This document shows, piece by piece, positions 54,290 through 64,000 of a stretch of 64,000 bases of DNA. The DNA is from Selaginella moellendorffii. Lineage: Eukaryota; Streptophyta; Lycopodiopsida; Selaginellales; Selaginellaceae. Within the stretch, counting starts at the first letter, position 1, and every line of letters starts with the position of its first letter. The stretch is from the NCBI RefSeq assembly GCF_000143415.4, contig NW_003314367.1, positions 5,647 through 69,646 on the forward strand, written 5' to 3'. The position numbers were made by a program, and so were the translations under genes. The notes beneath the pieces were generated by a model that saw nothing but the letters and a program-made list of their open reading frames with translations, was not told where the DNA came from and ran no database searches.

Positions 54290-57200
54290 CTAAGTTTCCT
54301 CGCCAAAGTTCCCGTCTATTGTACCAGCTCCTACCTGGTCCTACTTCGTTTTAGCTACTCACTGCATGAGCAACAAAACGTTAGCCATCTATCCACGGAT
54401 TCCCAAATCTCTCCCAATCCCCCTCCCCGGGTTAGACTGGACTTAAGGTTCAGCTACAGTCCCTGCAGGCACAAGCAACCAAGCACACCAAGCCTCCAAA
54501 TTCCTAACATTCTTTGGTACCACAAGACTTGATCATGGGACTCTCTAAATCCCAAGTCTTGGGTGCAACACATGCTTTGGGACGTCGGGGTGAAACACTG
54601 TGGCCTAATGGCCTGGTATGGGTACCTCTACCCCCCCACTTCCATCCCGAAGGGAAGGCCCAAACCCTTAGGAAGGGTGAGGACCAATAAACTACAAGGT
54701 ACTCAAGTGGGGCACCACTCCATATGAGCCGGGAACACCACAGTCGATTTCCCTTTCGGGAGTGGGAGCTGCTCTTAAGCACTTCCTTGGGTGGCCCCTC
54801 CGGCACCACCCGAGTCCATGCTCATTCCCACCCAAGGCCCCTAGGCCCCAGTCTCATCCTCAAGTCAGTTTGGAAGCACCACTGGAGAGTTCCTTCAAGC
54901 CTGGTTCCTGGACCTCACTATCCCTACTATATTTTTGGAACCCCCTGCAGCCCCCCCCCCCTTGGGAGACACACGCTTTGGGCTTTCACCCCTTAACCTG
55001 TATTAGTTCTCAGACTCGGTCTCGGACTCAATCTCGGACTCAATCTTGGACCCGATCTCGGACTCAACTTCAGACTCGACCTCGACTTGGACTCGGACCC
55101 GATCTCGGATCTTGGACTCTGTCTCGAACTCGGTCTTGAACTTGGTCTCAGAGTCGGCCTCGGACTCGATTCCGGACTTTATCTCGAACTCGGTCTTAGA
55201 GTCGGTCTTGGACTCAATCTCAAACTCGATCCCATCCGATAAACTCTTTGTCATTTCGGTTATGCTTTCGGGGATTCTTTAGCCTACGACATCTCGGGGA
55301 GTTGGTTCCTTACACAAGAGTCTCTACCTTGATGCATATTGGAAATGATGGTCTTACAAATGGTGAGTTGTGGGATGGATAGCGGTGAAACGCTAAACCA
55401 TTTTGTCTAAGCTTACTATTGGAAACTTGGGTCATAATGCTCAATTCTTTTTTGGGGAACCTTGCTATTGCTCCTTGAGTAGCTTGGTGTTGGATTAGTT
55501 GTGAGTTTGGTCGAAAAATGAGTGGCATGAGCTTGTTTGTGTTGTGAATAAAAGATAGTGGTGTTGAGTGTTGTAAATCTCTTTTGGTGGGGTGTGGCAC
55601 TTATGTTGCATTTTGTCGAAGCGAGTTGGCACTTGATACTCACATAAACCTTTGAAGTAATGACATGGGCATTGTTTGTGGTATTGCTCAATTGATGATC
55701 TAGTCATTGTGATACTTATATTATATCCATGTGATAATGAGTAATGTGTTTACGAAGTTGCTTGGATGATGATCAACCCCAAAGTGGTTGATGGAGAAGC
55801 TAGTCTATTTGCACGAAGTAATATTGTAGTAGCTTTGACTGGATTCTTGCTGGTGGTCCATTATGCTAAGTTTAAGTTGGTTCTTAGTTCCTTGAGTTGA
55901 CCCATTGTGGTATTAGGAAAGGGTTATAGTGTTCACTTGCTATGGCTTGTTAGTTTATCTATTAACACTTGGAGTAGATTATTGGATGGAGAAGGTGTGC
56001 AGTTGAGGCATTGACATTGCTAGCACTTGTGTTAGTTGAAGTGGCATTGTTATTTCGAGTGATGAGGAGTTTTTCCTTGGAGTTTAATTTTTCATGTCAT
56101 TTTTCTTATTAGTGTTTTGGTTTCACATTGGAACTTGAAGGTGATTGAAGAAGAGTGTTAGTGCAATATGGATATCCGAAAATATGGTCTTCGTGATCAA
56201 GCCTTGGATGTTCATTTTGCATTTTGCGGATGTCGGTGTTGGATGTTAGAAAAACGGGCAAAAATGTTCGATGCTTAAGCATGCTATTGGGTCTTGAGAA
56301 TTTTTGTTGAGGTGAAACTATGTGAAGTTGTTAGTAGGAGGAAGTTGGTTGAGTCTTGGAAGTTTGCATTCCTAGACTTAGAATCATTCTTTCTCTAGGA
56401 TGAAATTTTTTTCACAAATTTTCTTAAGCTTTCCCAATGGCTGATCTATTAATCACTTTGCTCGAAACCATTCCATTTTTGAAAGCCAGTACAAACTAGT
56501 GAAGGGGTTGGAATTGACTTCGGTTGGCTTGGATCTTAGTAAGTAGTTTTTATGATGCGGCTCAAAAGGGATGCTAACATTTGGGGCTAAGGCAATTGAG
56601 TTGATATAGAAAAGTGGCTATGCACTTTTCTAAAAAGGGTGACCATTGTGCCTTTGTTCTATAGCGTTGTGCTTGGTGGCAAGTTGCACCTTGCATTTGT
56701 TAGATTCTATGAGAGTAGTGAACTCTCATTGATCTTGATTTAATCTTGGTAGCCCTACACCTTGGCTAAGGAAAGTGATATCCAACTTAGTTATTTAAGG
56801 TTAAGATGTTGATATCCGTACTATAGCTTTGTCTATGAAGAAGTTGTGTACCAATATGAGTCCATCTCATGGTCTTCATTTTAGTTTTGACTAAATGTTG
56901 GTCATGCATATCTAGCCTCTTCAAGGCATGCTTAGAGCCGTTGGCTAAACACATTGGTGAGCTTATTGCGGTTGAGTTGGATTTGAATGGTCATTTAATT
57001 TGTGCTTGTTTATAAACCTTTATCTCATACATGAGGTATTACATTCATGTTGAACAAGTATATGACTTGATAACAAGAGTTGGTGTTTGGGTCTTGTGAA
57101 AGCAAGTTGAAAGAGTGATTGTTAGTTGCTTGACAACTAATGGTTGCTTGTAGACTTTGTCGAAGACTGTTTGACACTTGCTTCTCTTGATGATGATTTA

Positions 57201-59218
57201 ACAACAAAGGGCTTGCTTTACTGGATGGTGTTGCAGAGGATTGTGACGTTAGATTTACATGGTTTTTCCATGTTAGTATATCAATTTTACCTTTGTCAAT
57301 ATCATTTGGTTGCACTTAGTTCATAATATTGGATTTCATTAAATTTTGGATGTGGTGATTCATTCCTTGATGATGTGTTATCTGTAACTAAGTATTGTTG
57401 AAGAATTGGTTTCAAATATTGATTAAAATATCTTTGACTTTGGTTAGTTTAGTTGTTAGAGAGTTTTGAGTGGTGATTTCACTCTTGCTTTCTTCTAGCT
57501 TTGTTTGGTGTTGATGGCATTGAAGTGATGCCTTATCATTGACATTGTTGATATTGAGATTCAAGTGAAATGAGATGTCTTTCCATAGAATTGATTTTGA
57601 GTTTCATTAGTCTCAATAAAAATAGTGTTAATGGTTTGGTTGTAGTTTTATGTTGTTGGCATTTTGTACAATTGTTAGTTAGCAATTGTATTAACATTCA
57701 AATGAACTGAGTGGCAAATTAAGTTGTGTTTTAAACAAGATTGTTTAGTAGAGGTTGAGCTTTAGTTTTTCCTTGAAAAGTGGTTTAGTCGTGAACTATG
57801 CTAACTTTACAAGCGGAAGAGTTAGTGATTGATATTGAAGTGATTGAATCTTTGTTGGATTTGAGTTGGGATATATCAATCATTGATGATTTTTTTTATG
57901 CTTGTTATGAAGTGAGTTACATCTTACTATAGATGGATTCATGGAGGATCATTTGGTTCTCACTTATTGAGCATAACTTAATTGTGTTTAGTTTTTGAAT
58001 TGATGCAAATATGCTCTTCATTAACTTTGGCATTATGAAGCTTAGCTTATGGATGTGTTGAGGAGAATATTGTGGGTTGTACCATGATTTCTTCTTTAGC
58101 ACGTGTTATAGATCTTCATATAGATTTCTTCATAGCACATTACTCAAGTTAGTTCTGATAGATTAAAATGTTATCTCTTTCGGATGATACATTAGCGAGC
58201 ATTATGCTTGTCAGTTAAGGATACTTTGTATTCTTTGAGTTATCTTTGGTAAGTTGTTTAGCATACTGTTTACAATCTTCGGTAATTAAGTTTTCTCATT
58301 GAGTTTTCTTGATGATACACTTGCTATTGAATTTTGTTGAATAGTGAATCCTATATTTTCCAATTATGTTGATCTTGGTGGTTCCTATACTGTAATGCTG
58401 GTTTATGAGATGATAACTTACTTAGAATACTTTTGTATTCTAATCTAAGATTTATTCACTGATAATTAAGTCTCTAAGATATCATTGTTTATGACTTTGA
58501 TATTGTCCATCTATTGATCTTTGGGTTTGGGCCAATATAGGCAGACTGGCTTCGGCACTTCGTGTGTATGGTGAAATCTTTAGTCATGGGGTAGCTACTA
58601 TCTACTGGTCACATCACCCACTTCTCTGTCCATGTTCCTTATTTTGTTAAAAAGGGCGTGACCATGTAAATAACTCTAACTGATTATTTACAATAGTCTA
58701 TTTAAACCTTACCGACAAGTTTGATTTCTTTACTTATAAGGGTTGGGGCCTCTAGCTTCTCTCTCTATGCCACTTGTGGGTAGGGGCATATCACACTTTT
58801 GTAAGTTGGGTGACACTAAGAGCAGCAAGGGTGGCTAACTCTGTTGGTCATTTTCTTGTCGGCAACGGCCAGAAGGTGTCTGAGCTAGTAGCACATCCAC
58901 GTTAGACAAAGAGGTTGTCTCCTAACTCATTTAAGTTGGTGTATCTGATTTAAGTATACAGTCAATGACCAATTTCTCAACTAGCTCAAGTGGGAACTAA
59001 TAACAGGTCTAACAATACCGACCTCTTGCTATTGTGGTAGTAAGGAAAGAATATCCGAAAGGACTAGCCAACAAATAACTTTTGATACCCGAAGTCACAT
59101 TCAAAACACTCTCCCCCCCTAGGGAAGATTGATGTCCTCGTTGATGCATACTCAAGTCTAGACCACCGCCAAGGAAACAACTCCGGAAAAAGTTCATAGT
59201 GATCACACTATAAGAGAA

Positions 59219-59787
59219 AGGGGGGGGGGGGGAGGGGGCCTGTAGAGGGTTCCAAATGTATAGTAGGGATAGTGGGTAGGTTGGGCATGGCCGACCAACC
59301 TGAGGCATAGTTTAGCTCTTATTTGCGTGCCTGTCCTTGTTCTGCATCCGACTTGGGTTTAACCGCAAGCTCCACACCATGCTAGGAGTACCTATTTCCT
59401 CGTGTTAGGCCACCGGTATGCTAAAATAGCATTAGACTCTATTTAACTCTGTTTTGCATGTTGGTATTGGCATTGGGATGTTAAATGCTTTAGGATTGTT
59501 CCAAATTGCTCTGTGCTCTTGTCCCTTCGCTCTTTGGGATATATGCTTGGGAGTTGTTCTGTGCCTTAGTGCCATTGCTCCTTGGCTCCATGCTTGGGAG
59601 TTTGGCACCGTTTCTTCGTTCAGTGGCCCAAAGTTTTGAAACTCGGGTTCCACACCACTGTCCTTTGGACACGTGGCATGTGACATGTGGCATATAACAT
59701 GTGGCACATGGATGGTTTCGGTTCCACTTTGTGGTTATTCTATGGTAAATCACCATAGGATAAAGGGTAAAAACCACGTGTGCTACA
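59219..59787 (+). repeat. 3' LTR part of X1
   Basis: A G-run and AGGGGGCC are followed by TGTAGAGGGTTCCAAATG and the X LTR second half, ending ACGTGTGCTACA at 59787. It matches 40500-41080. The first half of the LTR is missing or inverted just upstream. Confidence 0.75.
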
Positions 59788-61180
59788 CCAATGCTTACTC
59801 TCTGAGAGATTTATAGTTGGAATGTATGCAAGATCCTCAAGTGGTTGGTCTTAATAAAAAGATTTCATTAGCAATAAAAAGAGAAGAAAAAAAAAGAAAA
59901 ACAAACCTGAAAAGAGTGATGTCTTTATTGGAATATCCTAGCTTCCCACCACCCCAACCATAACTCAAGTTGTGGTATACAACTTACGTCCATATGGCCA
60001 TCTTCACGCCACCACATTTGAATCTTATTTGCTTTTGTCTTATACTCTTCTTTAGAAAGTGCAACTTACCATTGTTTTGCACAATTCCTTAAACACTAAT
60101 TGGAAATCTAGCTTAAGAAGATGGCAGTATTGGTTTAGGCTCTAAGCCCATGGAACTCACAAGTCCTTTCACAACCTTCTAGGGGTTGATCATTCCCAAA
60201 GACTGCTCGAACACCATTTCAATTAGCCTATGAAACCATGAAAGTTGGTAGGCTTACCAGTCTGCTTCAGTACTGGTAGAGCATGAGCATTGAGAGAATG
60301 AGAGAGAGAGAGAGGGAATACTCTTATCCTCAGAATATTCCCCATCTTCCTTGTATATATAACCCTTGCCTCACAAGGGCAAGGGGGGGCATTGACAAAG
60401 AGTATTGAGGCATTTCTTGTGTTTGAGCGAGCGTTCGGGGAGATGCCCCTCCTTCCCCTAACAAATGGTGAACCCGGCATCACATGCAGCACTTTCGAAG
60501 GCATCATTTCTCTCTTTTTCTTTTAGCCGCAGATTTTGGGAAGGAATTTTTTATTTGTCTTGTGGTGGTTTTGTTTGATCTTGGGTGTGTTTTGGAGCTC
60601 CTCTTTCCAGCAAGGTATGGCGCTCATCAAGCCGTGTAGTATTTGAAAAGATACAACATTTCTTGGCTCAGGTTTGATGAACATTTTGGGTTTTCACTTT
60701 CTCACCTAAATCCTCGGCCCAATTTCTCAAAGTAGTGCATTTGGGCTTGTAGATCTGGCCTAGATCTATGATAGTGGTGATTCTTGGCACTAGATTTGGG
60801 CAAATTGACGACATGCAAAAGGATTTTCTTCTCCAGTCATCTTTGTAGCAGGAATTTATGCTTCTCCGGGCTTTGTTTTGGATGTCGTTTGTTTCTAGGG
60901 GTGCTTGTGGTCCTAGGTTTTCCAAAAATATCAACAGCACCTTACTATCAATCTACAACAGTGACATGCATATGTTTTTCCACAATATTGGTGTTCTGGG
61001 CTACCTCTTCTTGGATTTCAGAGAATATTAAATGAACTTCTTCACAAACACTTGTGGTAGAGGGTAGACCCCCCCTTTCCAACAAACCCACCAACAGTCA
61101 AAATGGGGAAGGATCGAGACCAAAAGACTCATTTTTCTCTTTTGGGCTAAACTTTGTTGAAAGTTCCTTGGGAACGGAAC
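59788..61180. other. Unassigned repeat-like sequence
   Basis: No gene supported. A GA microsatellite lies at about 60300-60316 and a TATATATAA box at about 60352-60362. At about 60458-60480 CCCTAACA is followed by AATGGTGAACCCGGC, an LTR-end plus primer-site-like arrangement. This may be the 5' LTR end of the Gypsy-like remnant that follows. Confidence 0.4.
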
Positions 61181-61184
61181 AATC

Positions 61185-61320
61185 TTCAGGGAGCAAGAGT
61201 AGGCATAGGAATAGGAACAAGAATAGGAGCAAAAACAAGAGTTGGCATAGGGGTAGGAGTAGGCACAGGGGTAGGAGTTAGTGTTGGAGTAGACGCAGGA
61301 ATAGGAGCGAGAGCAGGTGG
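61185..61320 (+). repeat. GGNATAGGA-type minisatellite
   Basis: About twenty imperfect units of 6 bp (AGGAAT, AGGAGT, AGGCAC, AGGGGT) run for 135 bp. They give artefact frames of alternating Gly and Val/Ile. Confidence 0.75.
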
Positions 61321-61729
61321 TTGGTTACAGGTCCTTAATTACTAGTTACTAGTTACTGGTTACTAGCTACTCTGAGAGGTCAGCGCTTACTCTACGGGTC
61401 AACGGTTATGTGTGCTTGAGGCTTATATCTCCTTCCATTTTCACCCTTATTACTTTTCGTCATAGGCATTTTGGGCAACTTTGAGCAACTTGAGTGCTAG
61501 CCTGCAATCTTCTTGCTTCTATCAACCCAGTTGCCTTGACCAGGCATTTGCAATGTTTAGGGTATTTGATGCCGGTACAAACTAGATGTGTGACAAATAG
61601 CACTTTTTTACTATACCTCAAGGCCCTAAGGTATGTAGTAAGCTTTCTAACATCCAAAAGTAGCTTAGGTACGACACAGCACCTCCTTGAGCCGAGTCCT
61701 CTTCATCCTCAATAGATTCCAGTGACTTA

Positions 61730-64000
61730 GATCTACGAGCTATGGCGCAGCCACCTTTAGCTCGACCCCAGCTCCATGTTTTGCAGAATGGGAGTGATAT
61801 GCCGACCTTCTTATGTGTTGGAATAGCCTCTCCAACATTGCATATTAGTCGCTTTGATTATTACTGCACCACAAACATGATCACCGACGATTGTATGTGC
61901 TATGACTTCTTATAATCTCTCAAAGGCAAAGCAGCAACTTGGGTAGATTCTCTCCTCCTAAAGGACTGAACAGACTTCTAGACACTACTTATTTCTTTCA
62001 GAGAACATTTCGTTGAAGAAAAACCCACAAATCGGCTACTTGTCGACCTCTTTTTATTTCGGCAGGGTGCTCATGAGTCTATTCCTGACTATATAACTTG
62101 GTTTTGAGCATACTGGAAGAAATGTTGGGATTATAGAGTGCTCCAAGATGAGCAACAAGGAATTATAGTATTTATAGCGGGTCTGCATGGGAACTTGCAA
62201 TAGAAACTTCTTAAGAAGACATTCAGATCTTGTTGCGAGGCCTTTTCATTTGCCACGAAGTTGGAAAGAGAGCTTCTTGTGAACCTGAGGATCGCTAGAA
62301 TTGATTTCGACCAAGCCATCACCCCGTCAAAATCACCTTGTGCAACTATTCACCTATCCACACTAAAGCCCATCCCTATTGAGCATACACCTCCGGCTAT
62401 TGAGAACTTTGCCAAAGAGATGTAACAGTTGAAGGAGATCATTTTTCAGCAACAATCACACCATGACAAACTGCTCCAAGAGCTCGTGGAGTCCAAGAAA
62501 GAGGTTGCTACAGCTTGGGAACACAGATTTTAAGTCCCGTTGGTGCATTCACTGCGAGACGAACACACACAACACGCAGCACTGCTTCAAGCTTCACCCA
62601 AAGCTTTGGCCTCCACCTTCTCAACGTCTCTAACAATGTCCCTTTATTGATAATTCCACATCGTCTCAGGGTCTAGTGACATATCAGAAGCAGTTGGAGC
62701 AACAAGCAATTGAAGCAGCCCCTTCGTCAAACAAAGGCAAGGTACTAGCCTTATCGGTTAACACGATTTTGGTAGCCAAGGAACTCTATAGGCAATAGCA
62801 GCAAACCGCAGCCACTCAAGCCCAAGAGAAAAAAAAGGCAGCCGCTCAGCCTGCCATAAATCCCCCAATGCCAGTTGAGAGTGAATCTCTATTGGCACCA
62901 GATCCAGTGACACAGAGGGTGGCTTATAAGCTCTCTTTCAAGTCACTACTCTCTTCTCCTCCTGAGATCCCACCAATAGCTATTCCTGTTCTGGAGTTGG
63001 TTCTTCAACAGTTGGTTGACACTCCCGCACCTTTTCACTCTGAGACATATTGTGTCTTGTCCCGGGATTCAGCTAGTGTTTAGAGGAGTTTGCACAGTTA
63101 GGAACACTAGAGAGCACTCTCAAGAGGACTCCTCAAGAGGTGCACATTGTCGACATGATAAGATATGGTGGAGATCCTGGTCCATTCTTCGTCCCGGTGC
63201 AAATTGGTAATTCCTCTTGTAGGATGGATGCTTTGGTTAACTCTAGTTCTGGAAGCAACATTATCTCTCTCGAAGTTGTCCTTTCAGCACAGCTACAGGT
63301 CATTGAGAGCTCCTCCATCGTGCTCAAGACCTTTGCCAAGCACACCATTCCTCCAGCGGGCATTTGCTGTGGTGTCAAGGTCTTAGTGTAGGGTGTTATT
63401 TCTGAGGTAGATTTCCTTGTGGTTGACTACCATCATCTTGGAACGTCCTCTTTGAAAGACTCTATCTCCTTGGCTACTCATGGCAAGTCACAACCCATTG
63501 CACCATTGACAGTGCACAAGGCAAAATGGAAATTAGCGATGGAACCCATAGCGCCACCTTTCTCAACAACCATGGCAGAGCTCTTTCTCATAAAGCCTAG
63601 CAGACTCAAAATAAGATGGCCTCCACACCACACTTCCCTCCTAAGCTCACAGAGTTTTTTCTGAGTTGGCGGTGGAGTTAACAATCTATATGACGGATGC
63701 TTTCTCATGCAATGCGATTGACATGGTTGGAGGTGAGTTAGATAGCTCGAGACATCTCTCAGCTTCACTCTCTTTATTTGAGAGTAAAGCCGAGCCTTTC
63801 ACCACGCCCTCTTTATTTGATGGTAGGGCTTATAGGGTATGGGCTCCCATATCCAGCTTTTCGGAGTGTTTCTTGATAGAGGAAGGGCTTCTCGATTTGT
63901 TTCTTGCATGGGACCAACTCTCTCTTATGGAGCTTGAGGACAATTTTAGTCCTCTAGATCTGGTTGTGGAGCTCACTCTAGACCAGGTCCATCTTTTGCA
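61730..64000 (+). mobile_element. Decayed LTR retrotransposon gag and protease, running off the window
   Basis: Capsid-like sequence appears with many stops: SRFDYYCTTNM region (about 61850), LKGKAATWVDSLLL (about 61918-61962), then FREHFVEEKP and QGAHESIPDYITWF. A later segment (63140-63391) reads PFFVPVQIGNSSCRMDALVNSSSGSNIIS, the layout of a retroviral-type aspartic protease, with the active-site D replaced by N and G by S. More pol-like sequence continues to the window edge. No frame is open through. The superfamily is probably Gypsy, judged from the gag and protease style. Confidence 0.65.

Larger units (their letters stand above)
41764..55314 (-). mobile_element. Solo LTR Z of family Y, inserted in X1 and split by Y1
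   Basis: An inverted Y-type LTR begins TGTAAGCTATAAATTTTTCC at 41764, breaks at 41842, resumes at 54290 (CTAAGTTTCC) and ends GGTTCCTTACA at 55314. The flanks TAAGA (41759-41763) and CAAGA (55315-55319) are the target duplication. An uninterrupted X copy has CAAGA at the same place (near 30420), so the left copy has one substitution. Total LTR length is about 1.1 kb without Y1. Confidence 0.8.
40268..59787 (+). mobile_element. LTR element X, third copy (X1), split by nested insertions
   Basis: The 5' LTR is truncated (40268-41080, ending GTGCGCTACA) with a degenerate primer site TAGTATCAGAG (41083-41093). Internal sequence 41081-41763 continues at 55315 after the nested block, and runs to about 58935. 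It matches the other X copies but is more diverged. The 3' LTR part 59219-59787 ends TGTGCTACA. Between 58960 and 59217 an X segment containing the LTR start and polypurine tract is inverted. No coding domains are seen. Confidence 0.75.

Overview
The window is plant nuclear DNA. Plant-type features are a coatomer alpha subunit, a legume-lectin receptor kinase, a plant-style methyl-CpG-binding protein, an ALY/REF mRNA export factor, an At-4/1-like coiled-coil protein, telo-box promoter motifs and telomere-type TTTAGGG repeats. Introns are very short (mostly 50-90 bp) and genes are tightly packed between blocks of nested LTR retrotransposons. This suits a small-genome lycophyte such as Selaginella, but that assignment is inference; no species marker was tested.

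Genic half (about 1.9-24.1 kb). After a decayed retrotransposon end (1-1.5 kb) come a tRNA-Ser(AGA) gene (minus), an intact four-exon gamma-family Cys/Met PLP enzyme (minus), and a heavily damaged HflX-type GTPase pseudogene (minus). A WGR-domain fragment (plus) precedes the three-exon COPI alpha gene (plus). The 10.2-13.7 kb gap holds two foldback hairpins, a small membrane-protein ORF that has a relative at 15.8 kb, and a scrap copied from the COPI alpha coding sequence. A lectin receptor kinase (plus) has an intact kinase but a frame break in a shortened lectin domain. A DEAD-box helicase-like pseudogene (minus) follows. Then three minus-strand genes lie head to tail: MBD protein (574 aa), At-4/1-like protein (245 aa, eight exons) and ALY/REF (259 aa, five exons, one GC-AG intron). 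Gaps between them are only 130-190 bp and carry telo-box motifs.

Repeat half (about 24.1-64 kb). An AT-rich stretch with a degenerate SWIM-like remnant leads into nested elements. Family X is a large LTR element with PBS and PPT but no recognisable gag or pol. Two X copies lie tail to tail and form an inverted repeat with arms of about 3.4 kb (29.6-33.0 and 34.8-38.3 kb). A third X copy (40.3-59.8 kb) was entered by a solo LTR (Z) of family Y. Z was entered by Y1, a Ty3/Gypsy chromovirus with gag, protease, RT, RNase H, integrase and chromodomain. Y1 was entered by Y2, an internally deleted inverted relative, and Y2 by a 5'-truncated LINE. Each step leaves a readable target-site duplication. 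A small TRIM element (W), a (TTTAGGG)3.5 tract between palindromes, and many fold-back LTR pieces lie at 38-40 kb. The window ends in another decayed Gypsy-like gag/protease region (61.7-64 kb).

COPI trafficking, mRNA export, DNA-methylation reading and sulfur amino-acid metabolism are unrelated housekeeping functions; no operon-like logic links the genes.
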